From assembly GCA_937864175.1 (NCBI GenBank), contig CALMJH010000060.1:1-37528 (forward strand): 37,528 bases of DNA, written 5' to 3'. The stretch comes from an uncultured Burkholderiales bacterium (GTDB lineage: Bacteria > Pseudomonadota > Gammaproteobacteria > Burkholderiales > Burkholderiaceae_A). The notes beneath the pieces are model-generated. The model made no database searches. It saw only the letters and a program-made list of their open reading frames with translations, and had not been told where the DNA came from. Below, piece by piece: positions 1 through 8,582 of this stretch; position 1 is the stretch's first letter, and every line of letters starts with the position of its first letter. Made by a program: the position numbers and the translations under genes.

Positions 1-26
1 TGGTGTGCCTGGTGGGCTCAGTGGAC

Positions 27-845
27 CTAGTCGCTGGCGCGGCCGTCAATAGCCACCTGCTGAAAGATCGCCCCGTCGTCCAGTCGGGCGGCGGTCAGAA
101 AACTTCCCCAGACGCAGCCGGTGTCCAGCCCCATGAGCTTTGGGGTGATGCGAAGCCCCAAGGTGGACCAGTGGCCAAAGACCATGCGCTGCCGCGCTGT
201 CTTCCGCCGTGGCACCGCAAACCAGGGCAGCAGGTCTGCCGGTGCAGCGCTGGGGTTGGTCTTGCACTTGAATTCGAGTTCTCCGTTGGGCCGCAGGTAT
301 CGGATGCGGGTGAGGACGTTGACGATGGCCCGCAGACGGGTATGCCCCCGAAGGCCGTCTCGCCAGTGGGCCGGTGCGTTGCCATACATCTCGTGCATGA
401 AGTCCTGCCAGTGTGAGCTCTGAAGTCGCCGGCTCACCTCGTTGGCCAGTGCAAGGGTCTGGCCCAGGTTCCAGTCGGGCAGGACCCCCGCATGGACCAT
501 GAGGACGCCCTGGTCGTGGTGGGCCAGTGGGCGGTGACGAACGAAGTCGACCAGGGTCTGGGCATCGGAGGCCCGCAGCACATCGTCCAGCGTGTCGGAG
601 GCCGAGGCCTGACGTGCACCGCAGGCCACTGCCAACAGATGCAGGTCATGGTTGCCAAGTACGCTGATGGCATGAGGACCCGCCGCCATGACCATTCGCA
701 GGACTCGGGCAGACCGCGGACCACGGTTGACCAGGTCGCCAACAAACCAGAGCTGGTCGCGGCCGGCCCGAAAGGGCAGTTGTCCGACCAGGGCCGTTAA
801 ACTGTCAGCGCAGCCCTGCACGTCCCCAATTGCATAGATCGCCAT
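27..845 (-). CDS. apaH: Symmetrical bis(5'-nucleosyl)-tetraphosphatase (ApaH)
   Basis: Cytoplasmic hydrolase that splits diadenosine tetraphosphate into two ADP and can remove Np4A caps from RNA. The 272-residue protein has the calcineurin-like metallophosphatase motifs in order: GDVQGC (7-12), GDLVNRG (36-42), GNHD (64-67) and a later VHAG. Length matches the family (about 270-280). I start at the ATG at 845 (MAIYAIGD) because ApaH proteins begin right at this strand; an ATG three codons upstream (854) is possible. The frame stays open to 1001, but that part lies over algC and resembles nothing. It diverges from algC with 24 bases between starts. Nothing follows it in the window. Confidence 0.95.
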   Translation of the reverse strand: MAIYAIGDVQGCADSLTALVGQLPFRAGRDQLWFVGDLVNRGPRSARVLRMVMAAGPHAISVLGNHDLHLLAVACGARQASASDTLDDVLRASDAQTLVDFVRHRPLAHHDQGVLMVHAGVLPDWNLGQTLALANEVSRRLQSSHWQDFMHEMYGNAPAHWRDGLRGHTRLRAIVNVLTRIRYLRPNGELEFKCKTNPSAAPADLLPWFAVPRRKTARQRMVFGHWSTLGLRITPKLMGLDTGCVWGSFLTAARLDDGAIFQQVAIDGRASD

Positions 846-856
846 AGCCCCCATCT

Positions 857-862
857 TAGAAT
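857..862 (+). promoter_or_regulatory. -10 element just upstream of algC
   Basis: TAGAAT (5 of 6 to TATAAT) lies 7 bases before the algC ATG, so a transcript would start at or next to the A of the start codon. There is no ribosome-binding site in the gap, which fits a leaderless mRNA. No convincing -35 is visible at 16-18 bases. The opposite strand offers a weaker TATTCT (863-858) for apaH. Confidence 0.45.
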
Positions 863-869
863 AGACGCC

Positions 870-2270
870 ATGAACCTGCCCGCCTCCATTTTCAAGGCCT
901 ACGACATTCGTGGCGTCGTGGACCAGACCCTCACCGAAGAGGGGGTTGAGGCCATCGGCCAGGCCCTCGGCCTGCTGATGCACCAGCAGGGTCAGACCCA
1001 CTGCGTGGTTGGGCGAGATGGCCGCCTGTCAGGTCCTCGGCTCGTCGAGGCCCTGACCAACGGCCTCACCCAGGCTGGTCTGCACGTTATTCAGATTGGC
1101 ATGGTCCCCACCCCAGTGGTCTATTTCGCCACTCACCACCTGCAGACGGGCACAGGTGTGGCCATTACGGGCAGCCACAATCCACCCAATTACAACGGCC
1201 TGAAGATGATGGTGGCGGGCACCACCCTGTCGGGCGAGACCATTCAGGCCCTCTACCAGTCCATCGTTTCTGGTGAGGCGCGAGCCCACGCGATGTCCAC
1301 AATGGAGCAGAGCCGTCAGGGCCAGGTGCAGCAGGCGGATGTCCGGCAGGCCTATCTCGATCGCATTGTTGGTGATGTCCGTTGGGCTCGGCCCATGAGA
1401 GTGGCCATTGATGCAGGCAACGGAGTCGCTGGCGAGTTGGCTCCTGCCTTGCTCAGTCGCCTGGGCGGCCAGCTCACATCCTTGTTCTGTGAGATCGATG
1501 GCCACTTCCCCCATCACCACCCGGACCCCGCCGACCCCCACAACCTAGAAGACCTGATTCGTGTGGTTCAAGCGCAGGGTCTGGAGTTAGGTCTGGCCTT
1601 TGACGGAGATGGCGATCGACTGGGCGTGGTGACCCGATCTGGTCGGATCATCTGGCCGGACCGGCAGCTCATGCTCTATGCGGCAGACGTGCTGGCATCG
1701 CATCCAGGTGCGCAGATTATTTTTGACGTGAAGTGCTCACGCCAGCTGGCAGCCCATATTCGGGCCCATGGGGGGCAGCCCCTGATGTGGCGAACGGGCC
1801 ATTCCCTCATCAAGGCCAAACTTAAAGAGACCCAGGCCCCGCTGGCGGGAGAGATGTCGGGCCATGTCTTTTTCAATGATCGCTGGTATGGCTTTGATGA
1901 TGGCCTCTATGCAGCCGCGCGGTTACTCGAGATTTTGTCTAGGTCTAGCGATCCCTCAGCGGTCTTGGAGGCTCTTCCCGATGCACTCTCAACGCCGGAG
2001 CTACAGGTCAAGACCCAGGAGGGCGAAAACCATGCGGTGGTTGCACGTCTTCGCGACGAGGCCCAATTCCCAACGGCCCAATCCAAGATCACCATCGATG
2101 GCATTCGGGTGGAATACGCCGATGGCTTTGGGCTGGCCAGAGCCTCCAACACCACCCCGGTGGTGGTGCTTCGGTTCGAGGCGGACACCGAGCAGGCCCT
2201 CGCCAGAATCCAGTCGGAGTTTCGGGCGGGTCTGCTGCAGGTGATGCCGCAGGCCAGACTGCCTTTCTAG
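870..2270 (+). CDS. algC: Phosphomannomutase/phosphoglucomutase (AlgC/ManB type)
   Basis: Interconverts hexose 1- and 6-phosphates, feeding mannose and glucose precursors to LPS core, O-antigen or exopolysaccharide. The 466-residue protein is full length for the alpha-D-phosphohexomutase family. It shows the phosphoserine loop TGSHNPP with active Ser102, the metal loop DGDGDR (245-250, Asp245/247/249), and the sugar-recognition loop GEMSGH at about 328-333. It heads a co-directional unit with waaC (3-base gap) and waaA (4-base overlap), consistent with LPS inner-core synthesis. The choice between ManB and AlgC activity cannot be made from sequence alone; bifunctional AlgC is the closest match in motif spacing. 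Confidence 0.93.
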   Translation: MNLPASIFKAYDIRGVVDQTLTEEGVEAIGQALGLLMHQQGQTHCVVGRDGRLSGPRLVEALTNGLTQAGLHVIQIGMVPTPVVYFATHHLQTGTGVAITGSHNPPNYNGLKMMVAGTTLSGETIQALYQSIVSGEARAHAMSTMEQSRQGQVQQADVRQAYLDRIVGDVRWARPMRVAIDAGNGVAGELAPALLSRLGGQLTSLFCEIDGHFPHHHPDPADPHNLEDLIRVVQAQGLELGLAFDGDGDRLGVVTRSGRIIWPDRQLMLYAADVLASHPGAQIIFDVKCSRQLAAHIRAHGGQPLMWRTGHSLIKAKLKETQAPLAGEMSGHVFFNDRWYGFDDGLYAAARLLEILSRSSDPSAVLEALPDALSTPELQVKTQEGENHAVVARLRDEAQFPTAQSKITIDGIRVEYADGFGLARASNTTPVVVLRFEADTEQALARIQSEFRAGLLQVMPQARLPF

Positions 2271-2273
2271 CGA

Positions 2274-3386
2274 ATGACCAGTCTTCTCGTCATCAAGACG
2301 AGCTCAATGGGCGATGTGGTCCACGGCCTTGTGGCTCTTGCGGCTGCGCGACACCACCTGCCGGGTCTTCGGGTCCACTGGGTGGTGGAGTCGGCATTTG
2401 CCGACCTGGTTAGACGATCACCCATGGTGGAGCAGGTCCATGAGGTGGCCATTCGGCAATGGCGCAAAGACCTCTTGCGACCTGGTCGGCTGACCAGAAC
2501 CCTGGACGAGATGCGTCATGCCATCGGGTCCTTGCGGTCCCAGTCTTACGACTTGGTCGTGGATGCCCAGGGCCTGGTCAAGAGTGCCGTCCTGAGTCGA
2601 CTGACGCGGCTGCAGGGGCAGGGCCAGCGATGGGGGTTTGATGCCCAGAGTGCACGCGAGCGGCCAGCGGCTTGGGCCGTTGACCAGGCGGTCAGAAGCC
2701 CACCTACCCACCATGCGATACGCAGGCTCTTGACGCTCTTGGGCTCCGCGGTGGGCAATCCCTTGGTGGCAGCAATTGGTGGGAGCCACGACGGTGGCGC
2801 GCTCTTGCAGGGGCCGCGGGACCCAGGCTGGCCGCAGCCCCTGGCCTTCGATCCGGAGCTGGTCTTTCAGAGTCAACCGCACTCAAAGGCCTCGATGCTG
2901 GCCGGTGCAGACGTCCCACAATTGCAGTCGGCCGGCTATGTCTTGCTGGTGCATGGAACCAGTCGCGCCGAGAAGTCCTGGCCGGTGGACTACTGGCAAC
3001 AATTGGCTTTGCAGGTGGTCGAGCGCGGGTTGGTACCAGTCTTCCCTAGCGGCCAGCGCCAGGACTATGCACGGGCTCAAGAGATGGCCCACCAGGTGGG
3101 CGGGCTGGCTCTTGCGCCTCGGTCTCTGGCTGAGACAGGCGAGTGGCTGGCCTCGGCTCGAGCGGTGGTGGGCGTGGACTCTGGCCTGACCCACTGGGCC
3201 GCCGCGATGGGAAGACCCACCCTGGGGCTCTTTCTGGCCACGCCTGTGAGCCGCTTTGGCCTGGGCTGGGCGCCAAGGGCGCTCAGCCTGGAAGGCCGAG
3301 ACTGCAGACCCGAGCAGGCCATGGTGCAACTCGAGGCATTGATGCAACTCGATGCAAATCGAACGGCCACAAGGACTGCCTCATGA
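2274..3386 (+). CDS. waaC: Lipopolysaccharide heptosyltransferase I (WaaC)
   Basis: Glycosyltransferase family 9 enzyme that adds the first L,D-heptose to Kdo2-lipid A at the cytoplasmic face of the inner membrane. The 370-residue protein opens with the typical N-terminal strand and SSMGDVVH loop (10-17). The C-terminal half has the nucleotide-sugar region VHGTSRAEKSWP and VGVDSGLTHWAAAMG, the GT9 signature. Its start lies 3 bases after algC and has no clear ribosome-binding site, so it is probably translated by coupling. The last bases form an ATGA overlap with waaA. Heptosyltransferase II is less likely given the neighbour waaA and the overall WaaC-like N-terminus. Confidence 0.92.
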   Translation: MTSLLVIKTSSMGDVVHGLVALAAARHHLPGLRVHWVVESAFADLVRRSPMVEQVHEVAIRQWRKDLLRPGRLTRTLDEMRHAIGSLRSQSYDLVVDAQGLVKSAVLSRLTRLQGQGQRWGFDAQSARERPAAWAVDQAVRSPPTHHAIRRLLTLLGSAVGNPLVAAIGGSHDGGALLQGPRDPGWPQPLAFDPELVFQSQPHSKASMLAGADVPQLQSAGYVLLVHGTSRAEKSWPVDYWQQLALQVVERGLVPVFPSGQRQDYARAQEMAHQVGGLALAPRSLAETGEWLASARAVVGVDSGLTHWAAAMGRPTLGLFLATPVSRFGLGWAPRALSLEGRDCRPEQAMVQLEALMQLDANRTATRTAS

Positions 3387-4708
3387 GGGGCCAACTGGCC
3401 AGGCTGGTCTACATAGTCGTGGGCCTTCTGCTGGTGCCCCTGCTGATGGTCTATCTCTGGCATCGGGGTCGGCGTGCGCCGGCCTACCGAGACCACTGGC
3501 TTGAACGGTTCTGGGGACCCACGCAGTCCGACTTGGCACACCCGCGCGACTCTGGTCCGGTGCTCTGGGTTCATGCGGTCTCGGTGGGCGAGACCCAGGC
3601 GGTGGTGCCGCTTCTGCGGGCCTGGCTGCAAGCCAACGGACCCTCTGCTCGGCTCGTGATGACCCACACCACCCCCACTGGCCGCCAGACCGGAGCACAA
3701 CTCTGTGCAGACTGGTTGAGGGGTCCCAATCCCCGAATGGTCCAGGTCTACCTGCCCTACGACTTGCCCTGGGCCAACCGTCGGTTTCTTCGGTGGTCTG
3801 GAGCCTCACAGGGCCTGCTGATGGAAACCGAACTCTGGCCGAACCTGCTCGCCCAGGCCGCAGACCATGGGGTCTCGGTGGTCCTGATCAACGCCCGGCT
3901 CTCAGCCCGGTCGGCTCGCCAGATGCAGCGACTGGCTTGGTTGGCCAGGCCGGCTCTAGCCCGACTCGCCATGGTCTGTGCACAGACTCCAGCCGATGCA
4001 CAGCGTTTTGTGGCGGTGGGCTATCAGGGCCCCGTCCGTGTAACGGGCAGCCTGAAATTCGACCTCTCGATTGATGCCGGCCTTGCGACACTTGGTCGCG
4101 ACTGGCGGTCTGGCTGGACCTTTGAGCGGGTCTGGCTGATGGCCAGCAGTCGTGAGGACGAGGAGCGCCCCCTCTTTGAGGCCTGGGCGCGAGCAAAGGC
4201 TGCAGGCGAGCTTGCACCCAAGACCCTGCTGATTGTTGTGCCCCGCCACCCCGAGCGGTTTGAGTCGGCCGTCCTGATGGCCCAGGCCTCAGGGCTGGTG
4301 GTCTCCAGGCGGTCAGAGCAGGTGGCCTTGGCCCCCGAGACTGAGGTCTGGGTGGGAGATTCTTTGGGCGAGATGGCGGCCTATGTTGCTGCCAGCGACC
4401 TGGCCCTGATGGGCGGCAGCATTGCGCCCCTTGGGGGCCAGAACCCAATTGAAATTTGTGCTCAGGGTCGACCCGTCTTCTTCGGTCGACACATGTTTAA
4501 TTTTCATCAGATTGCCCGAATGCTTCAGGAGGTTCGAGCGGGCTTTTTGGTAGTGGATCACCAGGACTTTATTCGTCAGGCCACCAGACTCAGCCAGGAC
4601 CCCAGTGGCCAGCAGAAGGCAGCCCAAGAAGCCCAGGCCTTTGTCTTGGCCCACCGCGGGGCGACTGAGCGCACCCTGGCGGCCCTGCTTGAGGCCCCTG
4701 GTTACTGA
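3383..4708 (+). CDS. waaA: 3-deoxy-D-manno-octulosonic acid (Kdo) transferase (WaaA/KdtA)
   Basis: Adds Kdo residues from CMP-Kdo to the lipid IVA precursor. The 441-residue protein starts with one membrane anchor (about 7-26) followed by a basic stretch, as in the family. Recognisable blocks are VSVGETQAVVPLL, TTPTGRQTG, METELWPNLL and the C-terminal GSIAPLGGQNPIEIC. I chose the ATG at 3383 because it overlaps the waaC stop as ATGA, is preceded by AAGGA at 7 bases, and gives the anchor at the N-terminus; the frame is open upstream to 3143 but only inside waaC. Its 3' end overlaps the convergent tolC gene by 7 bases. Confidence 0.95.
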   Translation: MRGQLARLVYIVVGLLLVPLLMVYLWHRGRRAPAYRDHWLERFWGPTQSDLAHPRDSGPVLWVHAVSVGETQAVVPLLRAWLQANGPSARLVMTHTTPTGRQTGAQLCADWLRGPNPRMVQVYLPYDLPWANRRFLRWSGASQGLLMETELWPNLLAQAADHGVSVVLINARLSARSARQMQRLAWLARPALARLAMVCAQTPADAQRFVAVGYQGPVRVTGSLKFDLSIDAGLATLGRDWRSGWTFERVWLMASSREDEERPLFEAWARAKAAGELAPKTLLIVVPRHPERFESAVLMAQASGLVVSRRSEQVALAPETEVWVGDSLGEMAAYVAASDLALMGGSIAPLGGQNPIEICAQGRPVFFGRHMFNFHQIARMLQEVRAGFLVVDHQDFIRQATRLSQDPSGQQKAAQEAQAFVLAHRGATERTLAALLEAPGY

Positions 4709-6060
4709 GCCTGGGCGGGCTTGTTGGCGGCGGCCTGCAGCAGCTGGCTGACGGAGTCCAGGTCGTTGGTCTGCAGAGACCCAACCGAGGCCCGAAGTTT
4801 TAGACCCGCCAGGAGCGTGTCGTAGCGAGCCTTCGAGAGGTCTCGCTGGGCCGCATAGAGCTGCTGCTGGGCATTCAGGACGTCGATGTTGATGCGTACC
4901 CCCACCTCATAGCCCAGCTTGTTGGAGTCCAGGGCCAGCTTGCTGGATTTCTCAGCGGCCTCAAGGGCCTGAACCTGGGAGAGGCCAGCAACAGCATTGA
5001 GATAGGCCGTGCGAGCCGACTGCTCGGCCTGCAGGCGAGTAGCCTGGAGATCGAGGTCTGCTTTAACCTGAAGGGCACTGGCCTCACGGGTCTGCGAGAG
5101 CGTGAGCCCACCTGCGAAGAGAGGCACGGTGAGGCTCAGGCCGACGTAGTTCGAGCCAGAGTTGGTGTCCACAGCGGTGGTCTCTTGGCTGTAGGTGCGG
5201 TTGGCTACCAGGTCGAGGCTTGGCAGGTGTCCCGCCATTTTTTTGGTGACTTCATACCGAGCGCTGACGGCCTCGGCCTGTGCCTTCAAGACAGAGAAGC
5301 TGTTGGTGCGGGCCTGCTCAATCCAGGGCTCTGCCGTGCTGGGCTCGGGCCGAGCGATGGCAATGGAACCCGAGGGCCCGACCAGTCGATCGGGCAGGGG
5401 CTGGTTGGTGAGCAAGACCAGGGCACTGCGGGCCACGCTGAGGCTGTTGTTGGCTGCAATTTCTTTGGCAACGGCCAGGTCGAAACGGGCCTGTGCCTCT
5501 TGCTGGTCGGTGACTGTGGCACTGCCTACCTCAAAGCTGCGTTTGGCTTGTTCGAGCTGCTCGCCAATGGCAGTTTTCTCAGCCTGGACGCTGGATAGAT
5601 TGTCTTGCTCGGTGAGGACCTTGAAGTAGGCCTCGGCTACCCGCAGCAGAGCCTCTTGGCGGGCCGCCTGAAAGGTCGCCTCAGAGGCCTTGACCTGCTC
5701 AAAGCCTTGGCGTGCTGCCTGAATGCTGGCCAGGTTAAAAAGCGGCTGGGTGAGGCTCAGGCTGTAGCTTCGGTAGTCTAGGTCTGCGCCGGCGTAGCTC
5801 AGGTCGCGTGCCGCTGCGGTGCCCGAGACCGAGGGCAGCAGGCCAGCGATGCCCTGGGGCTTTTTCTCTTGGCCAGCCAGACGGGCCTGCTCGGCCGCTC
5901 GGTAACTGGGGTCTTGTGCAAGGGCTGCAGCAGCAGCCTCGGCCAGGCTGTAGGCCTGGGCCGCCAGAGGCATGTGGAGCAGGCCAAGGGCCAGGACCAG
6001 TGATTGAAGCTTGGGACTGCGGGACAGTTGGGTGGGTGCAGAGGTCATGGGGGAGGTCAT
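4702..6060 (-). CDS. tolC: TolC family outer-membrane efflux channel
   Basis: Outer-membrane trimeric channel of type I secretion and RND/MFS efflux systems. The 452-residue protein has a signal peptide ending near AAQA (about 34-37) and two similar halves rich in long Ala/Gln/Glu/Leu helices, the TolC fold. Motifs such as SLSLTQPLF and GLSLTVPLFAGG mark equivalent beta-strand regions in the two repeats. The length fits TolC rather than the lipoprotein OprM/CusC type, since no lipobox Cys is present. Two ATGs (6060 and 6048) are possible starts and neither has a good ribosome site. It follows the Pcm-like gene by 8 bases, an arrangement I recall from Burkholderiales. Confidence 0.92.
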   Translation of the reverse strand: MTSPMTSAPTQLSRSPKLQSLVLALGLLHMPLAAQAYSLAEAAAAALAQDPSYRAAEQARLAGQEKKPQGIAGLLPSVSGTAAARDLSYAGADLDYRSYSLSLTQPLFNLASIQAARQGFEQVKASEATFQAARQEALLRVAEAYFKVLTEQDNLSSVQAEKTAIGEQLEQAKRSFEVGSATVTDQQEAQARFDLAVAKEIAANNSLSVARSALVLLTNQPLPDRLVGPSGSIAIARPEPSTAEPWIEQARTNSFSVLKAQAEAVSARYEVTKKMAGHLPSLDLVANRTYSQETTAVDTNSGSNYVGLSLTVPLFAGGLTLSQTREASALQVKADLDLQATRLQAEQSARTAYLNAVAGLSQVQALEAAEKSSKLALDSNKLGYEVGVRINIDVLNAQQQLYAAQRDLSKARYDTLLAGLKLRASVGSLQTNDLDSVSQLLQAAANKPAQAQ

Positions 6061-6068
6061 GGGGTCGC

Positions 6069-6746
6069 TCAGAAGGAGAAGGCATTGGGCGCTGGTGCGC
6101 CGGTGAGTCTTGGTGCAATGGTGTCAAAGAGGCCGGTTTCAGCGATAGAGGTTCCCTGCTTGGTGTAGAGGGTGGCTTGCATGATGGGCGGCTGGCCCAC
6201 AATTGCGACCAGCCGACCATCGGGCCTGAGCATGTCAAAGAGGTGACTGGGCACCTCGGGCAGGCTGCCCGTAATCAAGATGGCATCGAACTGCTGACGA
6301 TGCCAGAGACCGTTTTCGGCCAGGCCGTCGCCCTCCATGACTTGGATGCGGTTAAGCCCGGTCTCTGCGAAGCGTGCCTTGGCTTGCGCAGCCAGGCTGG
6401 GTCTGCATTCGATGGTCGTGACACTCTGGGCGAGCTGCGAGAGAAGGGCCGCCGTGTAGCCGGTGCCCGTGCCGATCTCCAGAACCTGGTCTTGGGCCTG
6501 GAGGTTGAGTTCCTGAACAAGCCGGGCCGAGAGCTTGGGACTAAGCATGACCTGGTCATCGCCAAGCGGCAGGTCCATGTCAAAAAAGGCCAGGTGTTGC
6601 AGTTCATGGGGGACGAAGTGTTCGCGCTTGACTGAGTAGAGCGCGGCCACGACCCGGGGGTCCAGGACGTCCCAGGGGCGAATCTGCTGCTCCACCATGT
6701 TGTGGCGGGCGATTTCGATCGGGTCGGAGAGGGATTGATGAGCCAT
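6069..6746 (-). CDS. Pcm-like SAM-dependent methyltransferase (protein-L-isoaspartate O-methyltransferase family)
   Basis: A 225-residue cytoplasmic protein of the PCMT family. It has the SAM-binding loop [14 protein letters not shown] (about 89-102), an acidic loop [10 protein letters not shown], and a late [13 protein letters not shown] strand. In genuine isoaspartate repair enzymes the region before the SAM loop usually reads close to TISQP; here it is [12 protein letters not shown], so repair activity is not assured. This divergent subgroup commonly sits beside tolC in betaproteobacteria (recalled). It is probably the first gene of a pcm-tolC unit read from a promoter at 6786-6791. What it methylates is unknown. 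Confidence 0.85.
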   Translation of the reverse strand: MAHQSLSDPIEIARHNMVEQQIRPWDVLDPRVVAALYSVKREHFVPHELQHLAFFDMDLPLGDDQVMLSPKLSARLVQELNLQAQDQVLEIGTGTGYTAALLSQLAQSVTTIECRPSLAAQAKARFAETGLNRIQVMEGDGLAENGLWHRQQFDAILITGSLPEVPSHLFDMLRPDGRLVAIVGQPPIMQATLYTKQGTSIAETGLFDTIAPRLTGAPAPNAFSF

Positions 6747-6784
6747 GGTTGGAGGTCCCAGACGGGGTGGGTTGGGTTAGCCCT

Positions 6785-6791
6785 TATTATC
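6785..6791. promoter_or_regulatory. Shared divergent -10 region between uppP and the Pcm-like gene
   Basis: The plus strand reads TATTAT at 6785-6790, 7 bases before the uppP ATG, which predicts a leaderless uppP mRNA. The minus strand reads GATAAT at 6791-6786 and would give the Pcm-like gene a leader of about 33 bases. Both are 5 of 6 matches to TATAAT and occupy almost the same base pairs. No strong -35 is seen in either direction. Confidence 0.45.
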
Positions 6792-6797
6792 GCGGAT

Positions 6798-7673
6798 ATG
6801 ACAGCACTTCTGGAGTGGATAAGAAGCAGCCCCGAACTGGTGAAGGCCCTGATCATGGGACTGGTCGAGGGGCTGACAGAATTTCTGCCCATCTCCTCAA
6901 CAGGACACCTCATTCTAACCGGCTGGCTGATTGGTTTTGATGACGACCGTGCAAAGGTCTTTGACATTGCTATTCAGACCGGTGCCATGCTGGCCATCGT
7001 CTGGGTCTATCGGGAGCGCTGGAAGGCTGCCTTCGGACTGACTCAGGCTCCCCCCGCCTCGCGACGACTGTTGGTGAACCTGCTCATCGCCTTTCTGCCT
7101 GCAGCCCTTTTGGGGCTGGCCTTCGGGTCAGCCATCAAGGCCCACCTCTTTAGCCCTGTCCCGGTGGCCAGCGCTTTTATTGTCGGTGGCTTTGTGATCC
7201 TCTGGGCCGAACGGCGGCACTCACGTCTGGTCGGCAGAGGTCCTACCGCTGGCGGTGTAAGGGTTGCGTCTGTCGAGGACATCTCCGCGCTAGATGCCCT
7301 AAAGATCGGTCTGGCCCAGGCCTTCGCGCTGATACCCGGCACGAGCCGATCGGGGGCGACCATTATCGGCGGCATGTTGTTTGGTTTTTCCCGGCAGGCG
7401 GCCACCGAATTCTCTTTCTTTCTGGCAGTTCCGACTCTCTGTGCAGCAGGGGCCTACAGCCTTCTGAAACACCGAGACCTGCTGGCGTTCGCAGATCTTC
7501 CCGTCTTCGCGGTGGGTCTGGCGAGTGCTTTTTTCAGCGCCTTGGTGGTGATTCGCTGGCTGATACGGTTTGTTGCCCATCACAATTTCAATGGGTTTGC
7601 GGTCTACAGGATCGTCTTTGGCCTGGTGGTCTTGGCCACCTGGCAGGCGGGCTGGCTTGATTGGCGGGCTTAA
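6798..7673 (+). CDS. uppP: Undecaprenyl-diphosphatase (UppP/BacA)
   Basis: Integral membrane phosphatase that recycles undecaprenyl pyrophosphate to the monophosphate carrier for peptidoglycan and O-antigen; extra copies give bacitracin tolerance. The 291-residue protein has the two family signatures: [14 protein letters not shown] (24-37) and PGTSRSGAT (180-188), which together form the active site. Several hydrophobic helices span the rest. I start at ATG 6798 (MTALLEWI), since the further upstream frame reads through the divergent promoter. There is no ribosome-binding site, but a -10 hexamer lies 7 bases upstream. It is a single-gene unit converging on trmB. Confidence 0.95.
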   Translation: MTALLEWIRSSPELVKALIMGLVEGLTEFLPISSTGHLILTGWLIGFDDDRAKVFDIAIQTGAMLAIVWVYRERWKAAFGLTQAPPASRRLLVNLLIAFLPAALLGLAFGSAIKAHLFSPVPVASAFIVGGFVILWAERRHSRLVGRGPTAGGVRVASVEDISALDALKIGLAQAFALIPGTSRSGATIIGGMLFGFSRQAATEFSFFLAVPTLCAAGAYSLLKHRDLLAFADLPVFAVGLASAFFSALVVIRWLIRFVAHHNFNGFAVYRIVFGLVVLATWQAGWLDWRA

Positions 7674-7684
7674 CTGTTGAGCTT

Positions 7685-7723
7685 CACTGATGGGCTGCAC
7701 TGAGGGGGTGCACTGATGGGCCC
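7685..7723. repeat. Three tandem 13-base repeats between uppP and trmB
   Basis: Units are CACTGATGGGCTG (7685-7697), CACTGAGGGGGTG (7698-7710) and CACTGATGGGCCC (7711-7723). The last unit forms the left arm of a near-perfect palindrome (7713-7729) that contains the trmB stop codon. The array fills most of the 52-base convergent spacer. No T-run follows the palindrome, so it is not a clear terminator. Confidence 0.75.
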
Positions 7724-7725
7724 CA

Positions 7726-8430
7726 TCAGCGGGCCGGCAGTCGGCGAAAGATCAGGTCTGACACCGCATGACCTAGGCGCAATCCGCGCGCCTCGAATTT
7801 GGTCAGTGGCCGCCAGTCGGGCCTGCTGGCAAAGCCCTGGGCGCTGTTTTGAAGAAGGCTGCATGCACTGAGAACCTCAAGCATCTGGTCTGCATAGGGC
7901 TGCCAATCGGTGGCGCAGTGCACGTAGCCACCCGGCACAATCCTACTGGCCAGTAAGTCAACAAAAGCGGGCTGAATGAGGCGGCGCTTGTGATGGCGTT
8001 TTTTGGGCCACGGGTCGGGAAAATAAATGTGCACCCCCTGCAGGCAGTCCTCCGGGAGCCCCTTTTGCAAGACCTCCACAGCATCGTGTTCAACAATTAG
8101 AAGGTTGTCGATGCGTTGGTCCTCAATGCGGGCCAAAAGCGCACCAACGCCAGCCGGATAGACCTCGACCCCCAGAAAATTTAAGTCCGGGTTCTGGCGA
8201 GCGATCTGGGCGGTGGTCTCGCCCATCCCAAATCCAATCTCCAAGATGAGTCCCTGCTGGACAGAGAAGGCCTGGTCGAGCGGGAGGAGTTCTTGTCTAA
8301 ATGGAAGTGTCCACTTCGCGGCCAATCGCACTCGGGCCGCGCGCTGGCCGGCGGTGACCTTGCCCTGGCGGCGAACGAAACTCCGGATGTGCGGGTGGGG
8401 GGAGGCGGAAGAATTGATCACGGTGAGCAA
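7726..8430 (-). CDS. trmB: tRNA (guanine-N7-)-methyltransferase (TrmB)
   Basis: Makes m7G46 in the variable loop of tRNAs using SAM. The 234-residue protein has the SAM loop [10 protein letters not shown] (64-73) and the TrmB signature [14 protein letters not shown] (137-150), followed by the HCATDW block and a C-terminal TKFEARG motif. The start is uncertain: the frame has no ATG near the front, and either TTG at 8430 or GTG at 8421 must be used; neither has a strong ribosome site. The gene is divergent from hup and is the only gene in its unit. Confidence 0.93.
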   Translation of the reverse strand: MLTVINSSASPHPHIRSFVRRQGKVTAGQRAARVRLAAKWTLPFRQELLPLDQAFSVQQGLILEIGFGMGETTAQIARQNPDLNFLGVEVYPAGVGALLARIEDQRIDNLLIVEHDAVEVLQKGLPEDCLQGVHIYFPDPWPKKRHHKRRLIQPAFVDLLASRIVPGGYVHCATDWQPYADQMLEVLSACSLLQNSAQGFASRPDWRPLTKFEARGLRLGHAVSDLIFRRLPAR

Positions 8431-8514
8431 AGCTCTGGTGGGCGTCTATGTTGCGTCTGCGGAATGCGAATGGAACAGATGTTGCCAGAATTGCCTCGGG
8501 GGAAACACCAGGGC

Positions 8515-8545
8515 TTGCGCAAACATTCCCAACCATTGATACACT
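8515..8545 (+). promoter_or_regulatory. Possible sigma-70 promoter for hup
   Basis: TTGCGC (8515-8520) is followed by TACACT (8540-8545, spacer 19) or by GATACA (8538-8543, spacer 17). A start near 8552 would give a leader of about 30 bases that ends in a good ribosome site (AAGAGGGA before the ATG). Both hexamers are imperfect. The rest of the 152-base trmB-hup gap shows no other clear signal. Confidence 0.35.
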
Positions 8546-8582
8546 CTCGTTTCCAACTAAAACTCTTACACCAAGAGGGACC

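Noticed and set aside
8448-8582. Upstream in-frame extension of hup.
   Set aside because: The frame is open but HU proteins start at [10 protein letters not shown], and a strong ribosome site lies right before that ATG. Equivalent open extensions of apaH (846-1001), waaA (3143-3382), pal (15336-15491), tolB (16688-16825), ruvA and rsmA were rejected in the same way.
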